Assembly: GCF_006385675.1 (NCBI RefSeq)
Contig: NZ_VFRR01000017.1
Span: forward strand, 1-64,000
DNA from: Maribrevibacterium harenarium
GTDB taxonomy: Bacteria; Pseudomonadota; Gammaproteobacteria; Pseudomonadales; Marinomonadaceae
Direction: 5' to 3'
Length of the DNA: 64,000 nucleotides
The notes under the pieces: model-generated
Seen by the model: only the letters and a program-made list of their open reading frames with translations
Told to the model about the DNA's origin: nothing
Databases searched by the model: none
Made by a program: the position numbers and the translations under genes
Shown: piece by piece, positions 8,164-17,210 of the stretch
Numbering within the stretch: the first letter of the stretch is position 1
Layout: every line of letters starts with the position of its first letter

Positions 8164-8179
8164 CTGGTTATTTATACAG
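8164..8179 (-). promoter_or_regulatory. LexA (SOS) box of recN
   Basis: On the minus strand the site reads CTGTATAAATAACCAG, i.e. CTG-N10-CAG with an AT-rich centre, flanked by ACTG on the left. It lies 24-39 bases upstream of the recN start codon, where LexA would block the promoter. This matches the known SOS induction of recN. Confidence 0.88.
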
Positions 8180-8255
8180 TGTTTGTTTGTTTTTTGACAA
8201 GCCCTTGTTGCGAATTTTATCTGTCTAATTGCGTAAATAATTTGCTTTTCTGGTA

Positions 8256-8282
8256 TTGAAAGCGCCTTGTCAGTCCCCATAT
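8256..8282 (+). promoter_or_regulatory. Sigma-32 (heat shock) promoter of grpE
   Basis: TTGAAA at 8256-8261 and CCCCATAT at 8275-8282 are separated by 13 bases, matching the RpoH consensus CTTGAA-N13-15-CCCCATnT. Transcription would start about 40 bases before the grpE ATG. Confidence 0.9.
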
Positions 8283-8327
8283 AGGCGAATCAGATAACAA
8301 AAGCTTTTCTGTTATTTGGAGTGACAA

Positions 8328-8894
8328 ATGAGCGAGCAAGCAACTAACCAGAACCAAGAAGTGGAACTAGACGTGACTAACGAAGAGCAACAGCAAGCCC
8401 CAGACGTAGAGCTAGAGCAAGCAGACCCAGTAGTAGAAGAGCAGTCCGATGAACTGGCCAAAGCGCTTGAGGATGTTGCTCTATACAAAGAAGCCGCATT
8501 AAGAGCTCAAGCAGAAGCGCAAAATGTGCGTCGTCGTGCAGAGGCTGACGTGGAGAAAGCTCATAAGTTTGCTTTGGAAAAATTTGCAAAATCCGTTATT
8601 ACGGTGGCGGACAATCTAGAGCGTGCTTTAGCTTCTTCCGATAACCAAGAAGATCCAATGCGTGAGGGTGTGGAATTAACGCTGAAGGATTTGATCGAGA
8701 CGCTCTCTCGGTTCGATGTTGTTGCTGTAAATCCTGAAGGTGAACCGTTCAACCCAGAGCTGCATCAGGCAATGACCATGGTTCCTAATCCAAACCTAGA
8801 ACCAAATACAGTGATGGATGTAGTGCAAAAGGGTTACACCTTAAATGGACGCCTGTTGCGCCCAGCAATGGTAGTGGTATCAAGCGCTGCATAA
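8328..8894 (+). CDS. grpE: Nucleotide exchange factor GrpE
   Basis: Cochaperone of 188 residues that speeds ADP release from DnaK. An acidic, glutamine-rich N-terminus (1-50) leads into the long dimer helix (about 45-120, with [21 protein letters not shown]), then the beta domain that touches DnaK, with [10 protein letters not shown] and [21 protein letters not shown]. The ATG follows TTTGGAG. A sigma-32 promoter precedes it, and dnaK follows after 100 bases with its own heat-shock promoter, so both joint and separate transcription are possible. Confidence 0.97.
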   Translation: MSEQATNQNQEVELDVTNEEQQQAPDVELEQADPVVEEQSDELAKALEDVALYKEAALRAQAEAQNVRRRAEADVEKAHKFALEKFAKSVITVADNLERALASSDNQEDPMREGVELTLKDLIETLSRFDVVAVNPEGEPFNPELHQAMTMVPNPNLEPNTVMDVVQKGYTLNGRLLRPAMVVVSSAA

Positions 8895-8920
8895 GACTGT
8901 CATTTTTTTGACGATAGGCG

Positions 8921-8948
8921 CTTGAAAAGTAAAAAAGCGCGCCCAAAT
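8921..8948 (+). promoter_or_regulatory. Sigma-32-like promoter of dnaK
   Basis: CTTGAAA at 8921-8927 and CCCAAAT at 8942-8948 are separated by 14 bases, close to the RpoH consensus. The -10 lacks one C compared with the grpE copy. It lies 47 bases before the dnaK start. Confidence 0.75.
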
Positions 8949-8994
8949 ACAGAAGTAACTGAATAACGTAACGAATTTTACTGGAGATAAAACC

Positions 8995-10911
8995 ATGGGC
9001 AAAATCATTGGTATTGACTTAGGTACAACCAACTCTTGTGTTGCTGTCCTTGACGGTGACAAATCTCGTGTTATTGAAAACGCAGAAGGCGATCGCACCA
9101 CCCCATCTATCGTGGCATTCACCGAAGATGGCGAAACCCTAGTGGGTCAATCAGCGAAGCGCCAAGCAGTAACCAACCCAACGAATACCCTATTTGCGGT
9201 TAAACGTTTGATCGGTCGTCGTTTTAAAGATGATGTCGTGCAAAAAGACATCTCTATGGTGCCTTACAAAATCATTGCTGCGGATAACGGCGATGCGTGG
9301 GTAGAGGTGAAAGGCGACAAAAAAGCGCCACCCCAAATTTCTGCTGAAGTTCTCAAGAAAATGAAGAAAACCGCAGAAGACTACCTAGGTGAGAAGGTAA
9401 CTGAAGCGGTAATCACAGTACCTGCTTACTTTAACGACTCTCAGCGTCAAGCGACGAAAGACGCTGGTAAGATCGCAGGTCTAGAAGTTAAACGTATTAT
9501 CAACGAGCCAACCGCGGCAGCCCTTGCCTACGGCTTAGACAAAGCATCTGGCGACTCTACTATCGCTGTGTATGACTTGGGTGGTGGTACATTCGACATC
9601 TCTATCATCGAAATTGCGGATGTAGATGGCGAGAAACAATTCGAAGTATTGTCTACTAATGGTGACACTTTCCTCGGTGGTGAAGACTTTGACATGCGTG
9701 TGATCGAGTTCTTGGCTGCTGAGTTCAAGAAAGACACGGGCATTGATCTACACAACGATCCACTAGCACTACAGCGTCTGAAAGAAGCTGGTGAGAAAGC
9801 TAAGGTTGAGCTGTCTTCTTCATCACAAACCGAAGTTAACCTACCTTACATCACCGCTGATGCAACAGGCCCTAAACACCTTAATGTGAAGCTAACGCGT
9901 TCTAAACTTGAGTCCTTAGTTGAAGAGCTAGTTACCAAGTCGCTAGAGCCTTGCCGTCAAGCATTGAAAGATGCAGATCTGTCTGCTTCTGATATCGATG
10001 AAGTTATCTTAGTGGGCGGTCAAACTCGTATGCCTTTGGTGCAAGCGAAAGTGGCTGAGTTCTTCGGTAAAGCGCCACGTAAAGACGTTAACCCAGATGA
10101 AGCGGTTGCGATCGGTGCTTCTATCCAAGGCGCGGTACTTGCTGGTGATGTGAAAGACGTGCTATTGCTTGACGTAACTCCGTTGACGCTTGGTATCGAA
10201 ACCATGGGTGGCGTAATGACAGCCTTGATCGAGAAAAACACCACGATTCCAACCAAGAAATCACAAGTGTTCTCGACTGCTGAAGACAACCAAAATGCGG
10301 TTACTATCCACGTACTGCAAGGCGAGCGTAAGCAAGCAGCACAAAACAAATCTTTGGGTCGTTTCGATTTGGCTGATATTCCGCCAGCACCTCGTGGCGT
10401 GCCACAAATCGAAGTGAGCTTTGATATCGACGCTAACGGTATTCTGAGTGTATCGGCGAAAGACAAAGCCACTAACAAAGAGCAATCCATTGTTATCAAA
10501 GCTTCTTCTGGTTTGAGCGACGAAGAAGTAGAAAAAATGGTACGCGATGCCGAAGCGAACGCGGAAGAAGACCGTAAGTTCGAAGAGTTGGTGCAGGCAC
10601 GCAACACTGCTGATGGCATGATTCATGCGACTCGTAAAACTCTGACAGAAGCGGGCGACAAAGCGACTGCTGAAGAAAAAGAGGCGATCGAGTCTGCTAT
10701 TAAAGACCTAGAAGCTGCTCTAGAGTCCAATGACAAAGATCAGATCGAAGAGAAGACCAATGCGTTGACTCAAGCTTCTGGTTCATTGGCGCAGAAGATG
10801 TATGAGCAAGCTCAAGCGGGTCAAGCGGATGCGGGTGCAGAACAAGCCGGTGCGAAGCAGGACGATGCAGTTGATGCAGAGTTCGAAGAGGTTAAAGACG
10901 ATAAAAAATAA
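8995..10911 (+). CDS. dnaK: Chaperone DnaK (Hsp70)
   Basis: ATP-driven protein-folding chaperone of 638 residues. The nucleotide-binding domain starts [13 protein letters not shown], includes the phosphate-2 loop [13 protein letters not shown] and the [11 protein letters not shown] segment, and is joined by the [13 protein letters not shown] linker to the substrate domain and helical lid. The lid tail is rich in Gln/Ala and ends [10 protein letters not shown], the conserved cochaperone-contact end. Length is normal. It works with GrpE upstream and DnaJ downstream, and the sequence has its own sigma-32-like promoter. Confidence 0.99.
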   Translation: MGKIIGIDLGTTNSCVAVLDGDKSRVIENAEGDRTTPSIVAFTEDGETLVGQSAKRQAVTNPTNTLFAVKRLIGRRFKDDVVQKDISMVPYKIIAADNGDAWVEVKGDKKAPPQISAEVLKKMKKTAEDYLGEKVTEAVITVPAYFNDSQRQATKDAGKIAGLEVKRIINEPTAAALAYGLDKASGDSTIAVYDLGGGTFDISIIEIADVDGEKQFEVLSTNGDTFLGGEDFDMRVIEFLAAEFKKDTGIDLHNDPLALQRLKEAGEKAKVELSSSSQTEVNLPYITADATGPKHLNVKLTRSKLESLVEELVTKSLEPCRQALKDADLSASDIDEVILVGGQTRMPLVQAKVAEFFGKAPRKDVNPDEAVAIGASIQGAVLAGDVKDVLLLDVTPLTLGIETMGGVMTALIEKNTTIPTKKSQVFSTAEDNQNAVTIHVLQGERKQAAQNKSLGRFDLADIPPAPRGVPQIEVSFDIDANGILSVSAKDKATNKEQSIVIKASSGLSDEEVEKMVRDAEANAEEDRKFEELVQARNTADGMIHATRKTLTEAGDKATAEEKEAIESAIKDLEAALESNDKDQIEEKTNALTQASGSLAQKMYEQAQAGQADAGAEQAGAKQDDAVDAEFEEVKDDKK

Positions 10912-10938
10912 TGCCTATTAGTCATTAATTATCGTCGT

Positions 10939-10992
10939 CCCGAAGGGACTAAGGCAAAACACGGGACGTAACCGTGTTTTGCTGTCTTCGGG
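10939..10992 (+). promoter_or_regulatory. Two-tier stem-loop between dnaK and dnaJ
   Basis: GCAAAACACGG (10954-10964) pairs perfectly with CCGTGTTTTGC (10972-10982) around a 7-base loop. An outer helix is formed by CCCGAAG (10939-10945) and CTTCGGG (10986-10992). No T-run follows, so it is not a standard terminator. It may stabilise the dnaK message end, or reduce read-through and so set the DnaK:DnaJ ratio. Confidence 0.8.
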
Positions 10993-11040
10993 CCAAGCAA
11001 TTTGCAATGCAAACACTCGAATAACTCAGGATACCCTGCA

Positions 11041-12168
11041 ATGAGCAAACGAGATTATTACGAGGTACTTGGTGTTAGCCGCGATGCTGACAAAAAAGCG
11101 ATCAAAAAAGCTTACCGCTCCCTCGCTAACAAGTACCATCCAGACAAGAACCCTGATAACGCAGAGGCTCTTGATAAGTTTAAAGAAATCGCTGAAGCCT
11201 ACGAAGTGCTGTCATCCGATGACAAGCGAGCTGCTTATGATCGCTTTGGTCATGATGGGGTAAACGGGCAAGCTGGTGCCGGAGGTTTTGGTGGTGCCGG
11301 TGGCTTTAGTGATATTTTTGGCGATGTTTTTGGCGATATCTTCGGTGGTGGCGCTGGCGGTGGGCAATCTCGTACCCGTCGCGGTTCTGATTTGCGCTAC
11401 ACCTTGGAGCTAGAACTAGAGCAAGCGGTTTGGGGTTGCGAAGAAAAAATTCGTATTCCGACCTTGGTGGATTGTGAGAAGTGTGACGGCACAGGTGCTA
11501 AGCCTGGTACGAAACCAAAAACCTGTCCAACCTGTAATGGTGCTGGTCAAGTTCGCATGTCCCAGGGCTTCTTCTCGGTGCAGCAGACTTGTCCCCAGTG
11601 TCATGGTCAAGGTCAGATTATTTCAGATCCTTGTAATTCTTGTCATGGTCAAGGCCGTAAGCAGGAATACAAAACCCTGAATGTGAAGATTCCTGCGGGT
11701 GTTGATACTGGCGATCGGATCCGTTTATCAGGTGAAGGTGAAGCGGGAACATTTGGCGGCCCCGCGGGTGATTTGTTTGTTCAGGTGTCCGTAAAGCCCC
11801 ATGCTATCTTTGAGCGTGATGGTGCCAACCTGTACTGCGAAGTGCCCATTAGCTTCACTACCGCTGCACTTGGTGGCGAGATTGACGTGCCGACGCTAGA
11901 TGGTCGGGTGCGTCTAAAAGTGACCCCAGAATGTCAGACTGGTAAGTTATTCCGGTTGCGTAATAAAGGGGTTAAACCGGTCCGTGGCGGCCCAGTTGGG
12001 GATTTGATTTGTCGAGTAATCGTCGAAACACCGGTAAACCTAACCGAGCGTCAACAAGAGCTATTGCGTGAATTGGCTGAGACAATGGGTGAAGATTCCC
12101 ATCACTCGCCTAAACAGAAAAGCTGGTTCGATGGCGTGAAGAAATTCTTCGACGACATTAAAAAATAG
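11041..12168 (+). CDS. dnaJ: Chaperone DnaJ (Hsp40)
   Basis: Type I J-protein of 375 residues that stimulates DnaK ATPase and delivers substrates. The J domain (1-70) has YHPDKNP, a Gly/Phe-rich region spans about 75-120, and four CxxCxGxG zinc repeats ([32 protein letters not shown]) cover about 145-210. A substrate-binding C-terminal part follows. ATG at 11041 has AGGATACCCTGCA upstream; the frame extends left to 11002 but that would add an unrelated tail. It is separated from dnaK by a 129-base gap with a stem-loop. Confidence 0.98.
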   Translation: MSKRDYYEVLGVSRDADKKAIKKAYRSLANKYHPDKNPDNAEALDKFKEIAEAYEVLSSDDKRAAYDRFGHDGVNGQAGAGGFGGAGGFSDIFGDVFGDIFGGGAGGGQSRTRRGSDLRYTLELELEQAVWGCEEKIRIPTLVDCEKCDGTGAKPGTKPKTCPTCNGAGQVRMSQGFFSVQQTCPQCHGQGQIISDPCNSCHGQGRKQEYKTLNVKIPAGVDTGDRIRLSGEGEAGTFGGPAGDLFVQVSVKPHAIFERDGANLYCEVPISFTTAALGGEIDVPTLDGRVRLKVTPECQTGKLFRLRNKGVKPVRGGPVGDLICRVIVETPVNLTERQQELLRELAETMGEDSHHSPKQKSWFDGVKKFFDDIKK

Positions 12169-12188
12169 TGACAGCTAGTTTAGTGATC

Positions 12189-12213
12189 AAAGGGGCTCAG
12201 CGAGCCCCTTTTT
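12189..12213. terminator. Intrinsic terminator after dnaJ
   Basis: AAGGGGCTC and GAGCCCCTT form a 9-bp stem around a 3-base loop and run into five T residues on the plus strand. The hairpin overlaps the last codons of the convergent kinase gene. Confidence 0.85.
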
Positions 12214-12808
12214 CTTTGAGTAAAAACTCAATATGGCGGCGTAATAATCCTGCCGCATTCGTAAAGCTATCATTGTTGGGGATGATGAAGTCCGCCTGAT
12301 TGCGAATGGCCAAAGTTTTTAAAGAGGCCTGGCGAACGTGACGCATATAGCGGCTGGTGACTTCATTGACATTGCGCCCTCTTTCCGCAATATCGCGTTT
12401 TAGTCGACGTACAATAGCGATATCCATGTCAGTATCGACAAATAACAGGTAGTCTACGGCAGCGCGAATAGCGGCATCTTGAAACATCATATGACCTTCC
12501 ACCAAAACCACTTGAGAAGGGGGGAGGTTACGATAGCCAACGCGACCGTGCTTACTATGGTCATAGACTGGAATTTCATTTGGTTGTTGGCGATTTTTGC
12601 AATTATGAATAGCTAGGCGAATGCTTTCTAGGTCGAGGGAGTCGAGATCATCAAAGTTGTAAACATCTGGATCGATGTTGCCACAGCCTTTGTAAAAGCT
12701 ATCCTGGCAAATAATCGTGAGCTCTTGCTCTAAGCCTTCCTCTAAAAGGGCGCACAGACGGCTTTTGCCGCTACCTGAAATGCCAGTCACGCCGATGACA
12801 AGTGCCAT
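12197..12808 (-). CDS. Uridine kinase-like P-loop kinase
   Basis: A 203-residue P-loop kinase of the uridine kinase/phosphoribulokinase family. GVTGISGSGKS (residues 6-16) is the Walker A loop, QDSFYKG gives the substrate-side Asp and Tyr, VLVEGHMMF and the RRLKRDIAERGR lid are also family-like. It would phosphorylate uridine or cytidine for nucleotide salvage, or another nucleoside such as nicotinamide riboside; the sequence does not decide. It converges on dnaJ and diverges from the gene at 12938. Confidence 0.78.
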   Translation of the reverse strand: MALVIGVTGISGSGKSRLCALLEEGLEQELTIICQDSFYKGCGNIDPDVYNFDDLDSLDLESIRLAIHNCKNRQQPNEIPVYDHSKHGRVGYRNLPPSQVVLVEGHMMFQDAAIRAAVDYLLFVDTDMDIAIVRRLKRDIAERGRNVNEVTSRYMRHVRQASLKTLAIRNQADFIIPNNDSFTNAAGLLRRHIEFLLKEKGAR

Positions 12809-12937
12809 GTATTACCTCGAATTGGTGTTGATCAATGCTACAATGATGAGAGTGTGAGTAAATTGGATTTTACCAGAAGATGTGGCGTTCCGCTTCCTGA
12901 CCTGCTGGTTATGTATTTTATGGGGAGAAGATTTCGA

Positions 12938-13471
12938 ATGTCGTTGGTTGTGTCCCGTTGGCAACTAGGGTTGCTATTTTTGCTAGTATTGAGCAGCAAA
13001 ATGTTTGCTGCCTCCTCCGAAGCCGAGTTATTTGGTATTAAAATCAATGATCTAGAAAAATCGCAGTTTGAGTCTCATTTAAAGAAAATGGGCCTAGAGG
13101 CTTATCCGTCCTATCACCAAGGGGTTGTAACTTACAGCTTGGGAAAAGAAGGGATTTTAGGAATAAAAAATTTGTCGGTGTCCTTCAATCGCTTTGCTTA
13201 CTTTCAGCAGGCAACTATGTCCGGTGTGGTAGAGAATGCTAAGCAGCGCTCTACATTGGGGCGTTTGTTAGTGGAGAAATACGGGGAGCCCACACAGGGT
13301 TTTGTGCGCGATGGCTATGGTCGAGCGACTTGGTATTTCTCCGATGGCACCATGATCCAGTTGCGTAATACCACTTTTGATGTGTCGGTCATTTATGTGG
13401 ATCAGGCCCCCAAGCAAGTTTCAACTTCTGGGCGTATCGATGTCGAAGCCTTGTTGCGTAAATCCAGATAG
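12938..13471 (+). CDS. Exported protein of unknown function
   Basis: A 177-residue protein that I do not recognise. ATG at 12938 is chosen because GGGGAGAAG lies 8 bases upstream and because it leaves a good signal peptide (RWQLGLLFLLVLSSKMFAAS) with likely cleavage near residue 26; a longer frame begins at 12854. The mature part holds short beta-like segments and a YGRATWYFSDGTMIQLRN stretch. Periplasmic location is inferred. The DUF3392 gene starts six bases after its stop, so the two probably form an operon and may act together at the envelope. Confidence 0.8.
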   Translation: MSLVVSRWQLGLLFLLVLSSKMFAASSEAELFGIKINDLEKSQFESHLKKMGLEAYPSYHQGVVTYSLGKEGILGIKNLSVSFNRFAYFQQATMSGVVENAKQRSTLGRLLVEKYGEPTQGFVRDGYGRATWYFSDGTMIQLRNTTFDVSVIYVDQAPKQVSTSGRIDVEALLRKSR

Positions 13472-13477
13472 TTAATC

Positions 13478-13810
13478 ATGAATGTTCTGTTAGAAATTAA
13501 CGCTGCAGCAGCTCAAGTACTGCATCCTTATCTGAGGGATATTGCTTTGGCATTAGTGGCAACCATCCTAGTGATTTATGGTAACTGGGTTAATGGGGTA
13601 TTGAAACGAGCTGTGTCGGGGTGGGTGTTTATCGCCCGAGTTGGTGCTTTTATCCTCATGTGCACCTTTGGTTATGGTTTGATTACTTTTTGGACTCAGC
13701 CATTAGTGTACTGGCTATTACAGCAGGTTCCTTATTTGTATCGTCCGATCGCCGTTGCGATAGCGTTTAGTTTTCTGGGTGTTTTAGCGGAAAGAAAGCG
13801 TCATTTGTAA
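13478..13810 (+). CDS. DUF3392 family membrane protein
   Basis: Small inner-membrane protein of 110 residues. The segment HPYLRDIALALVATILVIYG, the RVGAFILMCTFGYGLITFW helix and the end LGVLAERKRHL match the DUF3392 family as I recall it. Three or four hydrophobic helices are visible. Function is unknown in the family. It follows the exported protein gene closely and is probably co-expressed. The 258 bases after it hold no gene that I can support, only the leader of the GAPDH gene. Confidence 0.82.
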   Translation: MNVLLEINAAAAQVLHPYLRDIALALVATILVIYGNWVNGVLKRAVSGWVFIARVGAFILMCTFGYGLITFWTQPLVYWLLQQVPYLYRPIAVAIAFSFLGVLAERKRHL

Positions 13811-14068
13811 AAAATGCAAAGAAATTTTGCTTCATTTTTTGTTATAAAATTACGTTATTTCTCGATATTTTCTTCTTCCATTTCTCGTCCTTGCGCCCAT
13901 TGTTGTAAATTTTCAACAAGACTGTTGTGTTGGCGTTCTTTTCATAAAAAAACACCCTAAGTTACCGAAAATTAAGCAATTTTGTAGGCTTCTTACAATT
14001 TGTATAGTGGTGATTGACAAGGTAGACTCGCCCCAAATTTAGAACATTTGCTTATTTGGGGGCAGATA

Positions 14069-15439
14069 ATGACAAGCACTTGGTTAGAAACCGTTTCCAA
14101 AGTTGAATCCATGATTCCTCTGTTGGGTAAATTAGGACGTGAACAATCCGTTAAGGTGCAGCTTGCTGGACAAACATTGCTAGCTGACTCTGTAGCCGGC
14201 CTAATTGCGGTATTTGACCAGTATCCAGAGTTGGATCTTGTGCAAGTTGAGCAAGTATTGAATAACTTGCTAGATAGCGGCGTCGCTAACGTAAGTGTTG
14301 AGCTAGAAGAAGTGCTGGCACAGATGGATCTAACCGCGTTGGCTGGAAACGCACCTAAAGGCGGTGCTGTGCCGGTTGTGCTGTACGGTTTTGGCCGTAT
14401 CGGACGTCTAGTTGCTCGTCGTATGTGTGCGATGGGGCACACTACGCCAGGTATGCATCTTGCCGCGATTGTTGTTCGTAAAGCAGGCGATAACGACCTT
14501 GCGAAACGCGCTAGCTTGTTAAAGTTTGACTCAGTTCACGGTACTTACGACGGTATCGTAAAAGTTGACGCAGACAACGAGCAATTGATCATCAACGGCC
14601 AAGCTGTGAAAGTCATCTATGCATCTGACCCAAGTGAAGTAGATTACACCGCCTACGGTATCGAAAATGCCCTAATGGTAGATAACACTGGTCGCTGGCG
14701 CGATCATGACGGCTTGAGCGTACATCTAGCGCGCCCAGGTATTGAGCGCGTGGTGTTAACTGCTCCTGGCAAACAAATGAAAAATATCGTATTTGGCGTT
14801 AACGATAGCGATATTACTGCTGAAGATTCGATCCTATCTGCGGCTTCTTGCACTACCAACGCGATTACCCCGATTCTTTCCGTGCTTGAAGAAAAATACG
14901 GTATTGAATCTGGCCACGTTGAGACAGTTCACGCTTACACTAACGACCAGAACCTAATCGATAATGTTCACAAAGGTGATCGTCGCGGTCGTGCAGCAGC
15001 GCTTAACATGGTTATGACAGAAACTGGTGCTGCCAAAGCGGTGTCTAAAGCGATTCCATCTTTGGAAGGTAAATTAAGCGGTAGCGCGATTCGCGTTCCT
15101 GTGATCAACGTATCCATCGCTGTTCTAAGCCTAACTTTGAAAGCTACTACTACCGTAGAAGAGATCAATGCGCTACTTAAGAAAGCGTCAGACTCTGCTG
15201 CATTGGCGGGTCAAATTGGCTACAGCGCTGAAGCGGATGCCGTAAGCTCAGACTTCATTGGTAGTGAGCAGGCAGGTATTTTAGATTCTCTGTCTACTAA
15301 GGTTCGCGGTAATCAGGCAACCCTCTACGTATGGTACGACAACGAATATGGTTACAGCTGTCAGGTAGTTCGCTTGATGGAAAAGCTAGCCCAGTACGGT
15401 TTGGTAACTGAGCAAGCGAGCACAGAGCAAGCTGCATAA
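14069..15439 (+). CDS. Glyceraldehyde-3-phosphate dehydrogenase, long form
   Basis: NAD(P)-dependent enzyme of 456 residues that converts glyceraldehyde 3-phosphate to 1,3-bisphosphoglycerate. The Rossmann motif YGFGRIGRLVARR starts only at about residue 110, after an extra N-terminal region of about 100 residues; such long GAPDHs are common in Pseudomonas and marine relatives. The catalytic Cys is in SAASCTTNAITP, and HAYTNDQNLID and WYDNEYGYSCQ are conserved. ATG at 14069 follows GGGGGCAGATA; an upstream frame start at 14048 has no ribosome site. A terminator follows at 15476-15503. Confidence 0.93.
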   Translation: MTSTWLETVSKVESMIPLLGKLGREQSVKVQLAGQTLLADSVAGLIAVFDQYPELDLVQVEQVLNNLLDSGVANVSVELEEVLAQMDLTALAGNAPKGGAVPVVLYGFGRIGRLVARRMCAMGHTTPGMHLAAIVVRKAGDNDLAKRASLLKFDSVHGTYDGIVKVDADNEQLIINGQAVKVIYASDPSEVDYTAYGIENALMVDNTGRWRDHDGLSVHLARPGIERVVLTAPGKQMKNIVFGVNDSDITAEDSILSAASCTTNAITPILSVLEEKYGIESGHVETVHAYTNDQNLIDNVHKGDRRGRAAALNMVMTETGAAKAVSKAIPSLEGKLSGSAIRVPVINVSIAVLSLTLKATTTVEEINALLKKASDSAALAGQIGYSAEADAVSSDFIGSEQAGILDSLSTKVRGNQATLYVWYDNEYGYSCQVVRLMEKLAQYGLVTEQASTEQAA

Positions 15440-15475
15440 TAGATTGACCGGACACATTAAGCATGTGTGTTAGTT

Positions 15476-15503
15476 CGGCGACCTTCGGGTCGCCGTTTTT
15501 TTT
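15476..15503 (+). terminator. Terminator of the GAPDH gene
   Basis: CGGCGACC and GGTCGCCG form a perfect 8-bp stem with a TTCG tetraloop, followed by eight T residues. Confidence 0.93.
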
Positions 15504-15523
15504 GCATAAAAAAATATATGGCC

Positions 15524-15680
15524 AAAAAAAACGGGCCAGAGGCCCGTTATAAAGTAACTAGCAGTTGCGTGACGACAAACTAGGATAATATCGCCACACT
15601 CTAATTGTGGCTGTGGGGGCACAATTAGAGTAAAGAGGAGTTGCATTCCTCGTTTCAGGTTGCTGTCCAACCCAAAACAT
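15524..15680 (-). ncRNA. Candidate structured small RNA
   Basis: On the minus strand a promoter (15687-15714) is followed by four hairpins: GGTTG/CAACC at 15672-15658, GAGGA/TCCTC at 15651-15635, a 12-bp perfect stem ACTCTAATTGTG/CACAATTAGAGT at 15631-15598, and a terminator stem ACGGGCC/GGCCCGT at 15547-15531 that ends in seven T residues. No sensible protein is encoded; the 72-codon frame crossing it starts inside the -10 box. The order promoter, hairpins, terminator within about 165 bases indicates a stand-alone RNA. GGA occurs in the first two hairpins, but they are too few for an RsmY-like RNA. I do not recognise the family. Confidence 0.72.
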
Positions 15681-15686
15681 GAGCCC

Positions 15687-15714
15687 ATTGTAGCGCTTGC
15701 TAGATTCAGCTCAA
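15687..15714 (-). promoter_or_regulatory. Promoter of the candidate small RNA
   Basis: On the minus strand TTGAGC (15714-15709) and TACAAT (15692-15687) are separated by 16 bases. The start of transcription would fall near 15680. It lies back to back with the LysR-type gene at 15774. Confidence 0.68.
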
Positions 15715-15773
15715 TCGATTTAAACTAGCTTTTTGCAATAGAAATGCTAATGCCAAATGCTTTGGGTGGAGCG

Positions 15774-16703
15774 ATGCATAAGATTCCATATGGTTTTCTA
15801 TATACCTTTGTAGTGGCGGCGAAACATCTTAGTTTTACTAAGGCTGCGGAAGAGCTGCATTTGACCCAAGGGGCCATTAGTCAACAAATTCGAGGGTTGG
15901 AAGAGCGCTTAGGGTTTGCGCTCTTCGTCCGCTATCATCGGCGCTTGGAGCTAACGGAGGCAGGAGCGCGTCTAGCCTTGCATTCCGGTCAGCATTTTAC
16001 CCAATTAGAAGAGTTAGTAGCGGAATTACGGGAAGGGGCAATGGATAACATTGTTACCCTGTCAGTGATGCCATCATTCGCTACTAGGTGGCTGATGCCT
16101 CGTTTGGGATCATTTCAGCAGGCCTATCCAGACTTGCAATTACGTATTCAAGCGAGTGATCGGGAAGTGGATTTCAAACGAGATCGAATTGACGTTGCGA
16201 TCATTCATTCCCATCTACATAACCGCCATGACTATGCTGTTCCTTTACTAAAAGATAAAGTTTTCCCAGTGTGTAGCCCTGCCTACCTACAGGCTCATCG
16301 GCTGACTTCTCCGCAAGATTTAGCTAGGGTGCGCTTGTTAAATGATGATTCAGAATGGCGTTTTCATAGTCCCTACGCAGAATGGGATGCTTGGCTTGCA
16401 CAGGCTGGTGTGGTTGGTGTTAAGCCAAGTCGAGGTATGAGTTTTAATCGCGGTGACTTGGCTGTGCAGGCTGCTTTAGCAGGTCAAGGCGTTGCCTTGG
16501 GGCGCACGCCGTTGGTTATGGATGATTTGCGCCAAGGTCATTTAGTACGTCCATTTGATATCACGCTGGATCAGGGAAATGCTTACTTATTCGTCTGCCC
16601 TAAGCCTTATCAGGAACGGGAGCCAGTGCAGCAGCTACTGAATTGGTTGGTGGATGAATGTCGGAATTACAGCCCCGCAGATGCCTGTCCGCAGTTGTTG
16701 TGA
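15774..16703 (+). CDS. LysR-type regulator, GcvA-like
   Basis: Transcription regulator of 309 residues. The N-terminal winged helix (about 1-65) has LSFTKAAEELHLTQGAISQQIRGLEERLG, quoted here only in part as FTKAAEELHLTQGAISQQI. The effector domain begins VTLSVMPSFATRWLMPRL, which closely resembles the same region of GcvA, the glycine-cleavage regulator; the true target is unknown. ATG at 15774 has GGGTGGAGC directly upstream and is preferred to the ATG at 15744. The candidate sRNA gene is divergent and adjacent and might be its target. Confidence 0.88.
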   Translation: MHKIPYGFLYTFVVAAKHLSFTKAAEELHLTQGAISQQIRGLEERLGFALFVRYHRRLELTEAGARLALHSGQHFTQLEELVAELREGAMDNIVTLSVMPSFATRWLMPRLGSFQQAYPDLQLRIQASDREVDFKRDRIDVAIIHSHLHNRHDYAVPLLKDKVFPVCSPAYLQAHRLTSPQDLARVRLLNDDSEWRFHSPYAEWDAWLAQAGVVGVKPSRGMSFNRGDLAVQAALAGQGVALGRTPLVMDDLRQGHLVRPFDITLDQGNAYLFVCPKPYQEREPVQQLLNWLVDECRNYSPADACPQLL

Positions 16704-16866
16704 TTCATCGCGTTAGAATAAGCTGCAAACTGAGGTATTTTTTTGTAAAACAGTGTATAAAGAATCATGCACCGATATTTACAATTTGAAATTGACACAA
16801 TAGGTGTACCGTCCTGGCTAGAGGAACTAGCTATTCTCATTGATGTTTAGATAAGGGTTGATCAAC

Positions 16867-17154
16867 ATGGCAAAATTGCATGCGGAAGTTCAGCAAGACG
16901 ACTTCATGAAATTTGGTGGAGAGCGTCCAAGTTACTTGGATATTGAGGATGACTTGATGGCGCTTGGTGGCCATGGTGTGGCTGGCAACAACTTTAAAAA
17001 AGACGTGATGAAAAAAGCAGGTTGGACAGGTGGTGCGCTGGCGACTTATGCTTCCCGTCCTCAGGTTGCTCAAGCGGCATTCAATCGTATTCGAGTTTTG
17101 CTGCCGAAAGTGCAATCTCCTCAAGAGTTGCTGAAATTGTTGGAAAGTAAGTAA
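16867..17154 (+). CDS. Small protein of unknown function (95 residues)
   Basis: Cytoplasmic-looking, slightly basic protein with no signal or membrane segment. It has FMKFGGERPSYLDIEDDLMALG near the N-terminus and a glycine-rich middle followed by a helical C-terminus ending ELLKLLESK. I do not recognise a family. ATG at 16867 follows AAGGGTTGA; TTG at 16858 is a weaker alternative. The gene stands alone, with a TTGACA element at about 16792 and a strong terminator at 17163-17190, so it is probably a separate and perhaps well-expressed unit. Confidence 0.75.
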   Translation: MAKLHAEVQQDDFMKFGGERPSYLDIEDDLMALGGHGVAGNNFKKDVMKKAGWTGGALATYASRPQVAQAAFNRIRVLLPKVQSPQELLKLLESK

Positions 17155-17162
17155 CCTTAGGC

Positions 17163-17190
17163 AAAAATGGCTGCACTACGCAGCCATTTT
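17163..17190. terminator. Bidirectional terminator between convergent genes
   Basis: AAAATGGCTGC and GCAGCCATTTT form an 11-bp stem around a 5-base loop. A and T runs on both sides let it work for both the gene at 16867 and the DUF501 gene. Confidence 0.85.
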
Positions 17191-17210
17191 AGTGATGCAG
17201 CTATTCCCGT

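Noticed and set aside
10020-10619. Long open frame of 199 codons antisense to dnaK
   Set aside because: It is a shadow of the strongly biased dnaK codons; it has no ribosome site and no recognisable protein.
15524-15680. 6S RNA or RsmY-type RNA
   Set aside because: There is no central bulge with closing stem as in 6S RNA, and too few exposed GGA motifs for RsmY.
15470-15688. Minus-strand frame of 72 codons opposite the GAPDH terminator
   Set aside because: Its ATG lies in the -10 box of the sRNA promoter and the frame runs through two terminators.
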